The position numbers were made by a program, and so were the translations under genes. Shown here piece after piece: positions 1 through 10,936 of a DNA stretch of 64,000 bases. The stretch covers positions 1 to 64,000 of the forward strand of contig JBNGIQ010009354.1 in assembly GCA_049999765.1 (NCBI GenBank). The letters are read 5' to 3'. This DNA is from Phaeoceros laevis (taxonomy: Eukaryota > Anthocerotophyta > Anthocerotopsida > Notothyladales). The notes beneath the pieces are model-generated. The model had not been told where the DNA came from. It searched no databases and worked only from the letters and a program-made list of their open reading frames with translations. Positions within the stretch are counted from its first letter, which is position 1; every line of letters starts with the position of its first letter.

Positions 1-616
1 CGATGTGAATCTGATTTGTTTGTGGGGGCGTGCCTTGTTCACATGTATAGGAAGTGTGGGAGCACTGCAGATGCGCAGATTGTTTTTGACGGACTGTCCA
101 ACCGGAATGTTGTTTCGTGGACTGCCATGCTTTCAGCATATGCTGAGCAGGGCCAAGGAGAGAAGGTTTTGCAGCTGTATGAACAGATGCAGGGAGAGGG
201 CGTAAGTCCAGACGCTCGAGTGTTTGTGAGCGTGGTCCGAGCATGTGGCATTCTGGCAGACAAGGAAGAGGTTGGCAATGGGCAATCGCTCAAAGTGAGA
301 TCGCTGGCAAAGGGTAAAGCTGTGTACGCTGATGCTCGAAGGAAGGGCTGCGATTTGTAGCACCCTTATTAGTATGTATGGAAAGTGTCGAAGTATTGCT
401 GATGCACAGAATGTGTTTAATGGGTTAAGTGAGCGGGACATTGTATTGTGGAATGCTATGCTTGAAACCTATCATGCTAGCCATGGCCAAGGAGACTGTG
501 TAAGACATTGCAGTTATACGAAGAAATGCTGCAGGAAGGCTGGAGTTCGAATGAGCATACTTTTGTAAGCGTGCTCCAAGCCTGTAGCATGCTTGCAGGG
601 AAAGAACTTGGTTTGG
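1..616 (+). pseudogene. PPR gene fragment, frameshifted copy of the gene at 4487-6721
   Basis: This stretch is a near-identical copy of 4940-5564, the middle of the neighbouring PPR gene, and it starts before the window. The first ~118 codons stay open and include the PPR signature VSWTAMLSAYAEQG. At about 357 a 14-bp segment present in the intact gene (5297-5310) is missing, between two short TTTG direct repeats, which creates an immediate TAG. Small insertions follow near 473-500. At 614 the PPR sequence stops and MED15-derived sequence begins. I infer a recent duplicate that decayed. It makes at most a truncated two-to-three-motif PPR peptide. Confidence 0.85.
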
Positions 617-991
617 CGTGTGCCACAAAAGTGTAAGAACCGAGCCTAAGATCAAAGCCTGCCTATGTTCTGTATGAAATATATGTTTTACGAGTCACGT
701 CACAAATCCTAAACCCTAAACCATGTCCTCATCTGAATCACCACTCTGACCCATCGCTCCCGACATCCCACTGTCCGCTGGATTTTGAGCTCTGGTCTCC
801 AGTGAGAGCATCTTCAAAGAGATCTTCCTCAGATAGTCTTGCTGCAAACGTGAGAAAAGTACCAAATCCAATTCGGCATATTTAGGCTTCCAATCGGAAA
901 CTGACGAGCTGCCAAGAAACAAGGGCACGGCACATCACGCTGGTCAATTCTCACACTACACAAAAATCAAACCTGGTCGGTAGCCGCTTGG
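614..991 (-). pseudogene. Duplicate of the MED15 KIX exon 3 region
   Basis: This 378-bp block is collinear, without a gap, with 2832-3209 inside the MED15 gene next door; I count about seven substitutions. It carries the third helix of the KIX domain (YLRKISLKMLSLETRAQNP). One substitution changes the exon-3 donor from GT to AT at 733-734 (minus-strand gattcag|atgagg instead of gattcag|gtgagg), so the copy cannot splice as the original does. It joins a PPR fragment on its left and the 3' part of MED15 on its right. It looks like a recent fragment insertion, not a gene. Confidence 0.85.
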
Positions 992-3624
992 TAGGCACAC
1001 TGCTCACTTGCAAAGACGTAAGGCTGGAGAAAGCATCTGTTGCTGCTGCTGTAGAGATTTTGTCTGGCTGCTTGGTTGCAACAGCTGCTGCGATTGCTGC
1101 ACTTGCATGATTGGTGGCTGTTGCCCTGACAAGCTTGGCTGCTGTTGCTGACTTGGCAATCTGTTGCAGCTGTCCTTACTGTCCTGGCTGCGCTTGCGTG
1201 CCCTGCAACCCTGCTTGTGCTGTTTGCCCTGGCTGAGCCGTCTGTCCATGCTGCCCTTGTGATCCAGGTTTTCTCCTCTTGAAAGTCTCCATGATATTCA
1301 CAATTTGCCTCTCAAAAGTCTCAACCTTCTCTATGTTAAACTCCTTGGGCACTTTCTCCTTTGGCACAGTTAAGTATGGGATCATGCGCTGCAAAACATC
1401 CTTGTAATGCTGAAGCTTCTGAAGCTGCTCCGGCGGCATCACCTGACGAGCAGAAACAACATGAGTCATCGGACATGTATGTGATTAAGCTGGTCGTGGT
1501 AGCACTACAGGAAAATCTCGATGACACCAGAAAGATGTATGATGCAATTAGGGACTGCATGCCAGTTTGAAATCACACCTGGGTGCTCTTCTGCGTCAGC
1601 ATGGTAAAAAGGTCGCGCATGTCCTGGAAGTACCTGTCTCTTAAGATTTGAAGCTGCAAGATAAAGAACACACATCCTTAATCACATGAAACACTGTACT
1701 GTGGTGACACAGAAGGAACTCACTTTCCGACTAAGAATAATGAAACTGAACAGACCTTCGACCAGACAACATCCCGAGGATCTCGCTGATCCATAGCTGT
1801 TGAGTGCCCTGAGGAATCAAGGGAAGCTGTACAGAAGCCAGTGAAAAAACCAATTTAAATGTTAGAATCCAGCTAAAGCTGTACTCTGCAGGTCCATAGC
1901 GTAGGTATCCACTGACCAGAAGAGGCTTCAGGAAGAGCTCGCGGTTGTTGTGCCTGTAGCAGCTGCTGCTGCTCGAGCAGACTCTGACCAACAGTTGGCT
2001 GAAGTCTCTGCTGTTGCTGGCCTGGTCCTGCCTGTGTCATTGTCTGCTGTGGTTGGAGGTGTTGTGGCTGACTCTGAGATGTGGTTGGCTGTTGTGACTG
2101 CTGTTGTGGCTGCTGAAGCTGCTGCTGCAACTGCTGTGGCGGCTGAAGCTGCTGCTGCAACTGTTGTGGCTGTTCCTGCTGCTGCTTGGCCTGCTGCATA
2201 AGTTGATTTCTATAAAGTTGTTGTTGCTGTTGCTGCTGCTGTAGTGCTTGAACTGTACTCTGGATCTGATTGGATTGTGGCTGGGGAGCCATACCCACTT
2301 GTTGCTGCAGACTTGACTGCTGCTGCAAGGCTTGCTGCTGCTGCTGCTGTTTAATAAGGGCCTGCCTCTGTGCTGCTGCATATCGTTGTTGCTGCTGTTG
2401 GAGTTGCTGCAGGTGCTGAGGCTGCATTTGCTGCTGCTGCTGCTGTTGGAGTTGCTGAGGCTGCAATTGCTGCTGCTGTAGTTGCTGTTGTTGGAGCTGC
2501 TGAGACTGCAGTTGCTGCTGCGGCTGCTGTTGCTGGAGTTGCTGAGGCTGCATCTGCTGTTGCTGTTGCAACTGTTGCCTCTGTTGTAGAAGCTGCTGCT
2601 GCTGTAAGAGCTGCTGCTGCTGCCTCTGGGCAAGTATGTTCGACCCTGATGAATTCTGTCCCATAACGGTCATAGCACCTGCAGTAGAACCCAAGGGAGC
2701 TGAGTTTGACACGGTACCGCCGGTGATACTATTCTGAAGCGATTGGGTAAGCAATTGCTGTCGTTGCTGGTTCTGCACTGGCAGTGGCATCCCAGTCGTT
2801 TGCACTTGTGTCTGATTTCTTATCGACCCTGTGGCGTGTGCCACAAAAGTGTAAGAACCGAGCCTAAGATCAAAGCCTGCCTATGTTCTGTATGAAATAT
2901 ATGCTTTACGAGTCACGTCACAAATCTTAAACCCTAAACCATGTCCTCACCTGAATCACCACTCTGACCCATCGCTCCAGACATCCCACTGTCCGCTGGA
3001 TTTTGAGCTCTGGTCTCCAGTGAGAGCATCTTCAAAGAGATCTTCCTCAGATAGTCTTGCTGCAAACGTGAGAAAAGTACCAAGTCCAATTCGGCATATT
3101 TAGGCTCCCAATCGGAAACTGACGAGCTGCCAAGAAACAAGGGCACGGCACATAACGCTGGTCAATTCTCACACTACACAAAAATCAAACCTGGTCGGTA
3201 GCCGCTTGGAAAATTTTCTGCTCAAAACGCCATGCAATGTTGTGCAACTCATTCATACCCTCTTGACCCGCTACAGGCATGTGCCTCTGCAGTGTCTCCA
3301 TTCTGAAATTCACACAGCCGTTACAAGGTACGTCAAAACCGGCAAAGCAGACTATGACAACATCTGCTTATTTACAAGGGGAATTTGAGCCAATCAACAG
3401 TCACCGCCACCCCCCCCAGCACTCCCAGCTACTCCATCTTTGGAGAGGATTCTACAACTGCACGGCAAGACTCCAAGAAGCAGATGGCACAGCACCAAGC
3501 AGCAGAAATCCATATATCGGTACACATAGAAGGCTTGGAAAACAGACATCCGCTTGACAATCTTGGTCCTCGACTCGGTAGCCAGGGCCGCACGCCAGTC
3601 ATTCGCGTTGCCGCCTGCGTCCAT
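992..3624 (-). CDS. MED15: Mediator subunit 15 (MED15)-like protein, 3' truncated
   Basis: MED15 is a Mediator tail subunit that binds activators through an N-terminal KIX domain. I can place exons 3624-3548, 3302-3191, 3059-2951, 2828-1917, 1826-1756, 1653-1579 and 1442-1176, with consistent phases and GT-AG borders. The start is ATG at 3624 (MDAGGNANDWRAALATES). Spliced exons 1-3 give a full plant KIX domain (TKIVKRIMETLQRHMP, then FQAATDQ, then YLRKISLKMLSLE). Exon 4 encodes a ~200-residue glutamine-rich tract. Exons 6-7 match the plant MED15 middle region (PPEQLQKLQHYKDVLQRM). The frame hits TAA at 1178-1176, but the next ~170 bp stay glutamine-rich in another frame, so a frameshift is likely. 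The usual C-terminal half is absent: at 991 the gene runs into a copy of its own KIX exon. It is probably a recently broken copy. Confidence 0.75.
2100..2640 (-). repeat. Polyglutamine-coding trinucleotide tract in MED15 exon 4
   Basis: On the minus strand this is a run of CAG and CAA codons broken by occasional Leu, Met and Pro codons, typical of the low-complexity region of plant MED15. Shifted frames give long false open reading frames rich in Ala or Ser. CAG/CAA mixing argues for an old, fairly stable tract with added CAG expansion. In the MED15-derived copy near 33.2 kb this tract is almost entirely deleted. Confidence 0.85.
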
Positions 3625-4170
3625 GGTGACCAATCCAGCTACGGAACGCAGAATTCGGCCCGCACGGCCTCCAAGTCCCAAGGTGACACAGCCTAAAGCT
3701 ACAAGCGAGGTAAGCTACAAGCCGGTAACGGTACCACTCCCAGGAGAGGCTTGCTTCCCAAACAAGCCTGCTAAAGGCCCTTCTGTTTCAAGTGAGAGAC
3801 TGACGCAGCACCATACAGTAGGACCGCGTTGAACTTTGACTCGTTTTATGGAATCACAGGACAACTGCCACTTGAGCACGGTTCTATGGCCCGAGGCAGT
3901 CATTTGTTTTATTGAGCCTCATTTACGCCTACTACAACTTCTAAGCACCTTCCTAACGTGTGGATCTTGCTCTCCTAGCAATTTCTATGATACCCCGACG
4001 TATTCATGCTCCGGACGTTTCCCAAAAATCTGGCACATGCTGAACCATCTCTCAGACACCATCCATCTGATGTATCTATCTACCAGACAAAGTCAAACAA
4101 ACCCACTTGCACAAGAACAAACACAAGTGCAAGCATGAACTGAAACTAAACCACTCGTCGTTTTTCCTTT
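3625..4170. other. Intergenic, probable MED15 promoter side
   Basis: This lies upstream of the MED15 start on the minus strand. Several short overlapping frames exist but none shows a recognisable domain or splice structure. I see no gene here. Confidence 0.5.
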
Positions 4171-4318
4171 CCTAATAAGAATTTAAACAAGGCAGGCTCC
4201 CACGGCTGCTATGGTGAAGGCCGCTGCCTTGTTTAAATTCTTATTAGGTGAAGGCCGTTGCCCCCGCTTCCACGGCTGCTATGCTGAAGGCCGTTGCCTT
4301 GTTTAAATTCTTATTAGG
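4171..4318. repeat. Inverted repeat plus 70-bp tandem duplication
   Basis: A 25-bp arm at 4171-4195 (cctaataagaatttaaacaa followed by ggcag) is inverted at 4224-4248 around a 28-bp loop. The right arm and its flank (tgaaggccgttgccccc, cacggctgctatg) repeat again with a 70-bp period, giving a second right arm at 4295-4318. The block could fold into a strong hairpin. It may be a small foldback element or a replication-slippage product. It lies upstream of the PPR gene. Confidence 0.8.
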
Positions 4319-4486
4319 TGAAGGCCGTTGCCCCCTTACTGCCGCCGAAAAAGTGCAAAAGCCAGCAACCAGGCACCCTTGTCCTCATGATGGTGATGGT
4401 TCCTTACCCTGCGCGGGTATCTAGGTGAGCGCAACCTTATGGTGCGTGCCATCCATCACCACCACACGATTCTTGATATTTGAGTA

Positions 4487-6721
4487 ATGCTTTCGCGCCC
4501 CTCCATTACCAGCACCAGCATCGCCCCTATCACCGCCATCCATCGGCGCCAAGGTCTGTTGCACCAGCACCGCCAGCGCCCCTTATCGCCGCCAGCCATC
4601 AGCACCGCCAGCCATCACTGCCAGCCATTACCGCCGCAACACCACCGGCACCCATCGCGGTGTACGACGATAAGGCCGCACGCGAGCAAATGTGCTAGCC
4701 TTGAAGATGCCCTCGAGGTATTTCAGGGATTGCAGCATCGAAATGTTTTCAGCTGGACAGCAGTTATTTCCGCATATGCCAATGCTGGACAAGGTAGGGA
4801 GGCGCTGAGATTGTACAAGCAGATGCAAGCGGAAGATGTGCAACCGAACAGATTTACTTTTGTCAGCCTAATAAAAGCTTGTGGTAGCACAGCTGACCTG
4901 GCCGAGGGCAAAAATGTTCATGCTGAAGTCTTGGAGCACCGATGTGAATCTGATTTGTTTGTGGGGGCGTGCCTTGTTCACATGTACAGGAAGTGTGGGA
5001 GCACTGCAGATGCTCAGATTGTTTTTGACGGACTGTCCAACCGGAATGTTGTTTCGTGGACTGCTATGCTTTCAGCATATGCTGAACAGGGCCATGGAGA
5101 GAAGGTTTTGCAGCTGTATGAACAGATGCAGGGAGAGGGCGTAAGTCCAGACGCTCGGGTGTTTGTGAGCGTGGTCCGGGCATGTGGCATTCTGGCAGAG
5201 AAAGAAGAGGTTGGCAATGGGCAATCGCTCAAAGTGAGATCGCTGGCAAAGGGTAAAGCTGTGCATGCTGATGCTCGAAGGAAGGGCTGCGATTTGAATG
5301 TCTTTGTTTGTAGCACCCTTATTATTATGTATGGTAAGTGTCGAAGTATTGCTGATGCACAGAATGTGTTTAATGGGTCAAGTGAGCGGGACATTGTGTT
5401 GTGGAATGCAATGCTTGAAACCTATGCTAGCCTTGGCCAAGGAGACAAGACATTGCAGTTATACGAAGAAATGCTGCAGGAAGGCTGGAGTTCGAATGAG
5501 CATACTTTTGTAAGCGTGCTCCAAGCCTGTAGCATGCTTGCAGGGAGAGAACTTGGTTTGGTGGTGGATGGGAGAACTACCAAAGTGGAATGTTTAGAAA
5601 TGGGGAAGGCGTTACATGCTTATGCTCGGAGGAAAGGCTATGGGTCAGGTGCCTTCGTTGGTACCGCCCTCATTACTATGTATGGAAAGTGTGGGACCAT
5701 CGTGGATGCGCAGAATGTATTCGATGTTCTGTTACATCGAAATGTGGTGGTATGGACAGCGATGCTTGCAACATATGTCGAGCAGGACCAAGCAGAGAAG
5801 GCCCTGCAGCTTTACGGGCAAATGCAACAGCAAAACGTAAGTGTTAATGAGGTAACTCTTGTCTGCATCTTGCAAGCGTGCAGTAAGACAGGAAGCTTGG
5901 GACTTGTCAGACATGTTCATAATTCTCTGGTCTGCAATGGGCAGAATCTGAGTCTTTTTATTGCAAGCACTCTTGTCAGTGCATATGGAAGATGTGCAAG
6001 TATGGTGGATGCTCAAGGTGTGTTTGATATGATGTGGCAGCCAGATTGTGTTTTATGGAATGCATTAATAGCTGCTTATGCCCGACAAGGTGACTGTGCA
6101 GCAAGTCTGCAAGTCTACGGGGAAATGCAGCTGGTGGGTATGAGGCCAGATAGTGCTACTTTTCTCTCGCTTCTCATTGCATGCAGTCATGCAGGGCTAG
6201 TGAACAAGGGTATTGAGTATTTTGAATCCATGAGCATGGATTATGGCATAGAACCGCAGCTTGAGCACTATGCCAGTCTGGTAGATCTCTTCGGGCGTGC
6301 AGGGTGCTTCACAAGGCTTGAGCATTTATTGTCGACCATGCCTGTCCAGCCAGATCTTGCTATCTGGTTGTGTGTGTTGGGCGCCTGTCAGAAGTACAAT
6401 AAGGTGGTGCTAGGAGAGCATGCCTTCAAGTGCGCAGTGCAATTAGAGCCAAAACATCCTGCTGCTTATATTTTGATGTCAAACATTTATGCCGGTGACG
6501 GCCTTGTTGACCTTGCAAAGAAGGTGAAGAAGTTGAGATTAAAGAAGCGTGCACTGAAGAATCCTGGGCGGAGCTGGATGGAACATAAGCAGGATGTACA
6601 CACATTTTTTGTGGGAGACTGCAGTCGCCCACGGCCTAAGCAATGGCCTACCTGGCCTGCTAAGGAAGGAAAGCATGCAGCGGAAGAAGCCAGGTTAAAT
6701 CTTGAATTATGTTATGTTTAG
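4487..6721 (+). CDS. PLS-class pentatricopeptide repeat protein (E-type end, no DYW domain)
   Basis: PPR proteins bind single-stranded organellar RNA through tandem ~35-residue helical repeats, usually in plastids or mitochondria, where PLS types act in RNA editing. This single-exon frame of 744 codons has repeats from about residue 70 to 620 with classic signatures (DALEVFQGLQHRNVFSWTAV, LEHYASLVDLFGRAG). The end resembles an E domain (AAYILMSNIYAGDG) and stops without a DYW deaminase. The first ~65 residues are unusual, rich in Pro, His, Ser and Arg, and come from a low-complexity stretch. The first PPR motif is entered in its middle (CASLEDALEVF). I therefore suspect that the original 5' end was lost and replaced. 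The start is uncertain. A damaged copy lies at 1-616. Confidence 0.8.
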   Translation: MLSRPSITSTSIAPITAIHRRQGLLHQHRQRPLSPPAISTASHHCQPLPPQHHRHPSRCTTIRPHASKCASLEDALEVFQGLQHRNVFSWTAVISAYANAGQGREALRLYKQMQAEDVQPNRFTFVSLIKACGSTADLAEGKNVHAEVLEHRCESDLFVGACLVHMYRKCGSTADAQIVFDGLSNRNVVSWTAMLSAYAEQGHGEKVLQLYEQMQGEGVSPDARVFVSVVRACGILAEKEEVGNGQSLKVRSLAKGKAVHADARRKGCDLNVFVCSTLIIMYGKCRSIADAQNVFNGSSERDIVLWNAMLETYASLGQGDKTLQLYEEMLQEGWSSNEHTFVSVLQACSMLAGRELGLVVDGRTTKVECLEMGKALHAYARRKGYGSGAFVGTALITMYGKCGTIVDAQNVFDVLLHRNVVVWTAMLATYVEQDQAEKALQLYGQMQQQNVSVNEVTLVCILQACSKTGSLGLVRHVHNSLVCNGQNLSLFIASTLVSAYGRCASMVDAQGVFDMMWQPDCVLWNALIAAYARQGDCAASLQVYGEMQLVGMRPDSATFLSLLIACSHAGLVNKGIEYFESMSMDYGIEPQLEHYASLVDLFGRAGCFTRLEHLLSTMPVQPDLAIWLCVLGACQKYNKVVLGEHAFKCAVQLEPKHPAAYILMSNIYAGDGLVDLAKKVKKLRLKKRALKNPGRSWMEHKQDVHTFFVGDCSRPRPKQWPTWPAKEGKHAAEEARLNLELCYV

Positions 6722-7275
6722 TTTGGGTGGAAGAAGAATGGAAACCTGTGACATCATCGCTCCCCACTGCTGCTAATTAGCCAGCGGATGCAGCACATGC
6801 AGAACAGATGCATTTCGTACAGAATCTGCAAGTTTCAACGTCTTTACCTCGACGCCCCGTCTGATAACCTCAAACCTCGAATTTGTATCTATCATTTCGC
6901 AGGTAGACATGTTGAATTTCAAAACTCGCAAACTTGAATTTCATAATCTCACCTGTTTAGAGTTAAGTCACTATCTGCAGATGATGGTTCTATTCTTCTG
7001 TCTTTGTTGTTCTGATAGGATCCGAGTGCCTAGCCTAGAGCTGGTATCTGCGTCCACCACAACAGAAGTTGGCACGATTGGTACCATAGTTGTCAACCAT
7101 AGCTGCGTCGCTGGTGATCAAGAATCTCGAGGCAAATACATGTCTCGGAGCAGATGTGAAGGTGGGCCCTCTGGTACAAGTAAGGATTTCCGTACAGCCA
7201 GCAACGCTGTTGTGAGAATGTCCATAAATGCCTGAAGGCAAACCGACTCTGTAGGTTGTTCTTGCCATGACCCAA
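6722..7275. other. Intergenic, convergent 3' ends
   Basis: This separates the PPR stop from the stop of the minus-strand transporter. It is moderately AT-rich and probably holds both 3' UTRs. No coding signal or repeat stood out. Confidence 0.5.
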
Positions 7276-9984
7276 TTATTCCATCTTGTTGACAGTGACG
7301 TAGAATGTAGCGATGAATATCAAGCCTCCAAAGCCTATCATCACAGAGCCAGCAAAGACAGCCAACCAGTTCGAGAAAGTGCTCCTAAAATGTGCAACAG
7401 AGTGCGCTTCCGTTGTTATTTCTGTGCCAGCTAGCAGCTTGGCGAGCTCATTCCTTGACCCTTGTTGTATCAGCAAGAGCCCCGGAAAAACGAAAATCAC
7501 CATCACCCCACCAGTAGCGCCCACTATGGAGAAAACCTGCCAAAACAAGCGGTCTCTGTAAGCAAGTTGTCATGCTGTGAATGCTGGAGACTTTTCATTT
7601 CTGAAGGTTAGGGCATCAATTACCATTCCAAGATCTGTGATCAGCAGTGCAGTGGATAGAGATATTCCAAACAAGAACAGAGTTATTCCCGCATGCCGCT
7701 CAGTTATGTATTGGTCGTCCCTCAACTGGGACACATGTTTGACTGCATCGTCCAAGATGGACCTTGCTGGATGGCTGGCTAGAGGATAGCAGACCATGGC
7801 CACCTGCCGAAATTCATGAGAACTCTGTCTTGTAGACTTGAACCTGGCTCTGCCGCAAAATGATTTGCAAAAAGAACTGAAGAAAGAGTTCAGATGATGG
7901 AGAATACCACAGCCATGCCCACCCGAGCCACGTTCATGAAAAAATTGTCGGTACCGAAACTTCTAAGTAGATCACTGTCCACGTCTGGAAACATTAAGTA
8001 TCCTACTTCACCAACCTGTGTCCAACGCCAGAGCAAACGACCATCAGCACGGCAAGATAAAAAGCGATGCAACCTGTGGTCTTGAAATAACAAAAGACTG
8101 GTGCTGGGCTCAGCTGTGAGACTCTGCTCACAACTTACCACACAGTATCCAATAACACATAGTAGCATTGACCACAAGATGACTTGGTCCATTATCTGAA
8201 TTCGATCGGTTGTCCTGTAATTACGGCTGCTCAGAAGCTTTTCACTCCGGTCAGCGCTGATCACCAACTGCTCTGCATCCTCCATACAGCCGTCACTCTC
8301 CACTTTTACTCCAAAGAAGGGAGCAGGATATTGGGCCAACTCTGCGAAGATTGGAAACACCTGACAGCACAGTTGCCTGATCAACATGCAGGTGAAAAGT
8401 CATGAGGAAGCAACCAACATGTGCTTGATAATGCATTACAAGACCTACTGCCAGTGACCTTTCAAGGTGCACGACACTTGCTGACTATCTCTCTGCCTTT
8501 GGATGAGTGAATCACTATCTCCCTCAACATAAGTAGCTTGCGCATCACCAAAAATGGCAAGCATCTACTACCTTACTGCTACTCATATAAGCGTGCTCAG
8601 AGAGATCCGCAAACCTGAATGTGACAGTGAAACGCGAACACGACTATGTCCATAGCAATGAAAGCCTTGATTCCCCCGTTGAAACTGGTCACCTGGAAAA
8701 ACATTTGCAGAAGTACAGGAACGAGTCAAAGTTTGCTCGCAAAGTCCAGACAGCAGTTCAGCATCCACGGTACATATGCAGTCAGACTTTCAGATCCATG
8801 TCTTACGTTTCTCGGTAGCCCCTCTCTTGAAAACTTGGCTGCTCCAAACAGGACTAAGCACAACGTTAAGTATGACAGCACACCCACCTGCCAATGACAA
8901 ACAGCATGGTCCTTAATCGGAGGATGTGAAACGAGCACAGAACTTGAGACTAGCTTTGAAGAAATTCACTTGCAGTATTCAAAAGTTCAACAGTTACCAA
9001 CCGATATAATGCTTGTGAACTTCAGGTCCTGCAAGTTCCTCTTCCATGAAAGGGGAAGAACAATCAAAGTTCCGCAGAAGATGATGACCAACCTGCATTG
9101 AAGCATGGTCGTTATGTTACGATTGCTGGTAATCACTGATAAAGAAGACTGCCATAGCAGAATATATTTGCAGTAAGTCTGATGGTGTCACCTGCGATCT
9201 GCTAACGCGCTGGCCTCCCCAAACAAAGCAGCAGAAATTGGCTCAAAAACATCTCCTGCATCAGAAAGCAGGGCAAAAGTAGGTTATGAAGATATGAGCT
9301 TCCTTGCAGTCGAAAGAGTAAGCGGTCTTTATAGCTTCCTAAAGTTGTTGGTCTATTAGTATCTAGTGTCCTAAGAGGAGAAAGAGGCACCTGTGATAAT
9401 TAGATACGAGATAAGACCCCCCACCAGGAAAACCATCATAGTCACGGATGTGATAACAGCCATTTTTGGGCCAAGGGTGACTTGCACAAGTTGCTGGGAA
9501 GTGCAGGAACCATGTCAGTCCGCCTTTGAAACAATCCATGCACCCCCGATGAATTCCAGGATAGAAAATTAACAGACGTTCACTTGATGGGCGCTGCGCT
9601 ACCTGGTAAGTCTTGGCATTGTAAGACTCTGAGGCTCGGATCAGAAGACGAAGGGCCGCAACTTCGATCACCCATATGAGACCTGTAAAAAATATTCCTC
9701 CTAAAATACCTGTTTGCCTGAGAATGGACCAGTGTTTTCAATTACTGCTACGAGCAAGCAAGAAAGAGGAAGAATTTCTGGCGCAGAAGAAAATATGAAG
9801 CAATCAACAAGCGACAAAGAAATCCAGTTTGCTGAGCCCGCATGCAATTGCACCTGAAAGCGTAAGGAAACGATAGCACTCCAGCTCCAATTGCAGCATT
9901 GCAAAGATTCAAGAGAGACACCCAGGGCGATGAATTGGTTCCTCCATTGATGCTGTCCCTCCGTGGGTGCTCCTCCACCGACAT
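7276..9984 (-). CDS. AVT/SLC38-type amino acid transporter, multi-exon
   Basis: This is a member of the amino acid/auxin permease superfamily, closest in style to plant AVT and animal SLC38 proteins, which move neutral amino acids across vacuolar or plasma membranes. The start is ATG at 9984 (MSVEEHPRRDSINGG). Exon 1 ends at 9854 with the diagnostic first helix (NAAIGAGVLSFPYAF). Exon 2 (9717-9603) continues in phase with RQTGILGG and IEVAALRLLIRASESYNAK. Later exons carry LGPKMAVITSVTMM, VFEPISAALFGEASAL, LSWKRNLQDLKFTS, VFPIFAELAQ, GEVGYLMFP and HPARSILDDAV. The last exon (about 7546-7276) has VFSIVGATGGVMVIFVFPG and ends TFYVTVNKME. Ten to eleven membrane helices are expected. Exon borders between 8.9 and 7.8 kb are approximate. 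I see no disruption. Substrate and membrane cannot be read from sequence. Confidence 0.85.
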
Positions 9985-10936
9985 GGCTACGGACAGTGTC
10001 ACTGAACGAGATTCTTTGTTCTGCTGGTTTCCAGCTGTTCTCTATTGCCGGTAACCTTTCTCTTGCCTACACTGTCGTAGTGTCTACAATTCTAGGCATG
10101 TATCAATTGATCTCCCCTAATTGGCGAATTGGCAGGTCGGGAACTGCATGAAACCATGCTTTGCGCAGAATTTGTGAAGTTGCGGTGACAACTCACTCGG
10201 AGCAGCAATTTGTCGCAAAGCTCAAGACGACTGCGTGACAAGAGAGAAAGGTGCCCGACAGCTGTGTGCGCGGAGCTCGGAAGGCCTTGCAATTCTGCGT
10301 GGGGCAGTCAGGCAATCCTAATACACCGAGAGTGCATGCTGGCGAGATTGTGCTCTTTCCGACGCTTGGAAGGGGGCAAGAGGCGATTTGAACGAGCTGG
10401 ACCGTTATCGGCGGCCTCAAGGCCATGTCATTCTCGGGCTCCGCGCTTCTAGTTGAGATAAGAGCCTCCCAAATTATCGTGCCTATACAAGATACAAGCT
10501 GCACCGGTTGCATTGACCGGCGACCAAAAAAACAACAGGTAATTTCCGAATAACAATCTTGAAGAATTAGTAATATTACAGGGAAAAATTCGGCTGGAAC
10601 CACTGGCGTTAGTTGTTGTTACCGGGCCCAGGCTTTGCCATCCTGTCTCTTGCCAGGAGGCCGTTGCAGACATAATCCATCCTGGAGGCTGTGGTAGCAA
10701 ATTGCCAGTATTCAGAGTCGACTGCCTACCTAGCTGAAGGACAAAAACATGGAGAAACTAAGGTACACAAGAATGAGAAGCGGGGGAATGCGAAGGGTGC
10801 CCCATACATCATCATAGAGTTCCTAATATAGATCTCCACAAGGATCTCGGTGTGAGCACAGCAAATCCCCTGATATTGACAAACGGGGACAACACCACCC
10901 CCTGAACTGACAGCCAAGAAGCGTGCCAGATTCGCA
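9985..10936. other. Intergenic between two minus-strand genes
   Basis: It spans the probable promoter of the transporter and the 3' UTR of the SUD1-like gene. Frames here show no domain and overlap one another on both strands. I see no supportable gene. Confidence 0.5.

Noticed and set aside
1950-2666. Long plus-strand alanine/valine-rich and minus-strand serine/asparagine-rich frames
   Set aside because: They are alternate-frame readings of the CAG/CTG polyglutamine tract of MED15.
2929-2940. Telomere-like AAACCCTAA motifs in MED15 introns (also near 712 and 15049)
   Set aside because: Single short telo-box motifs are common in plant genes; no telomeric array is present.
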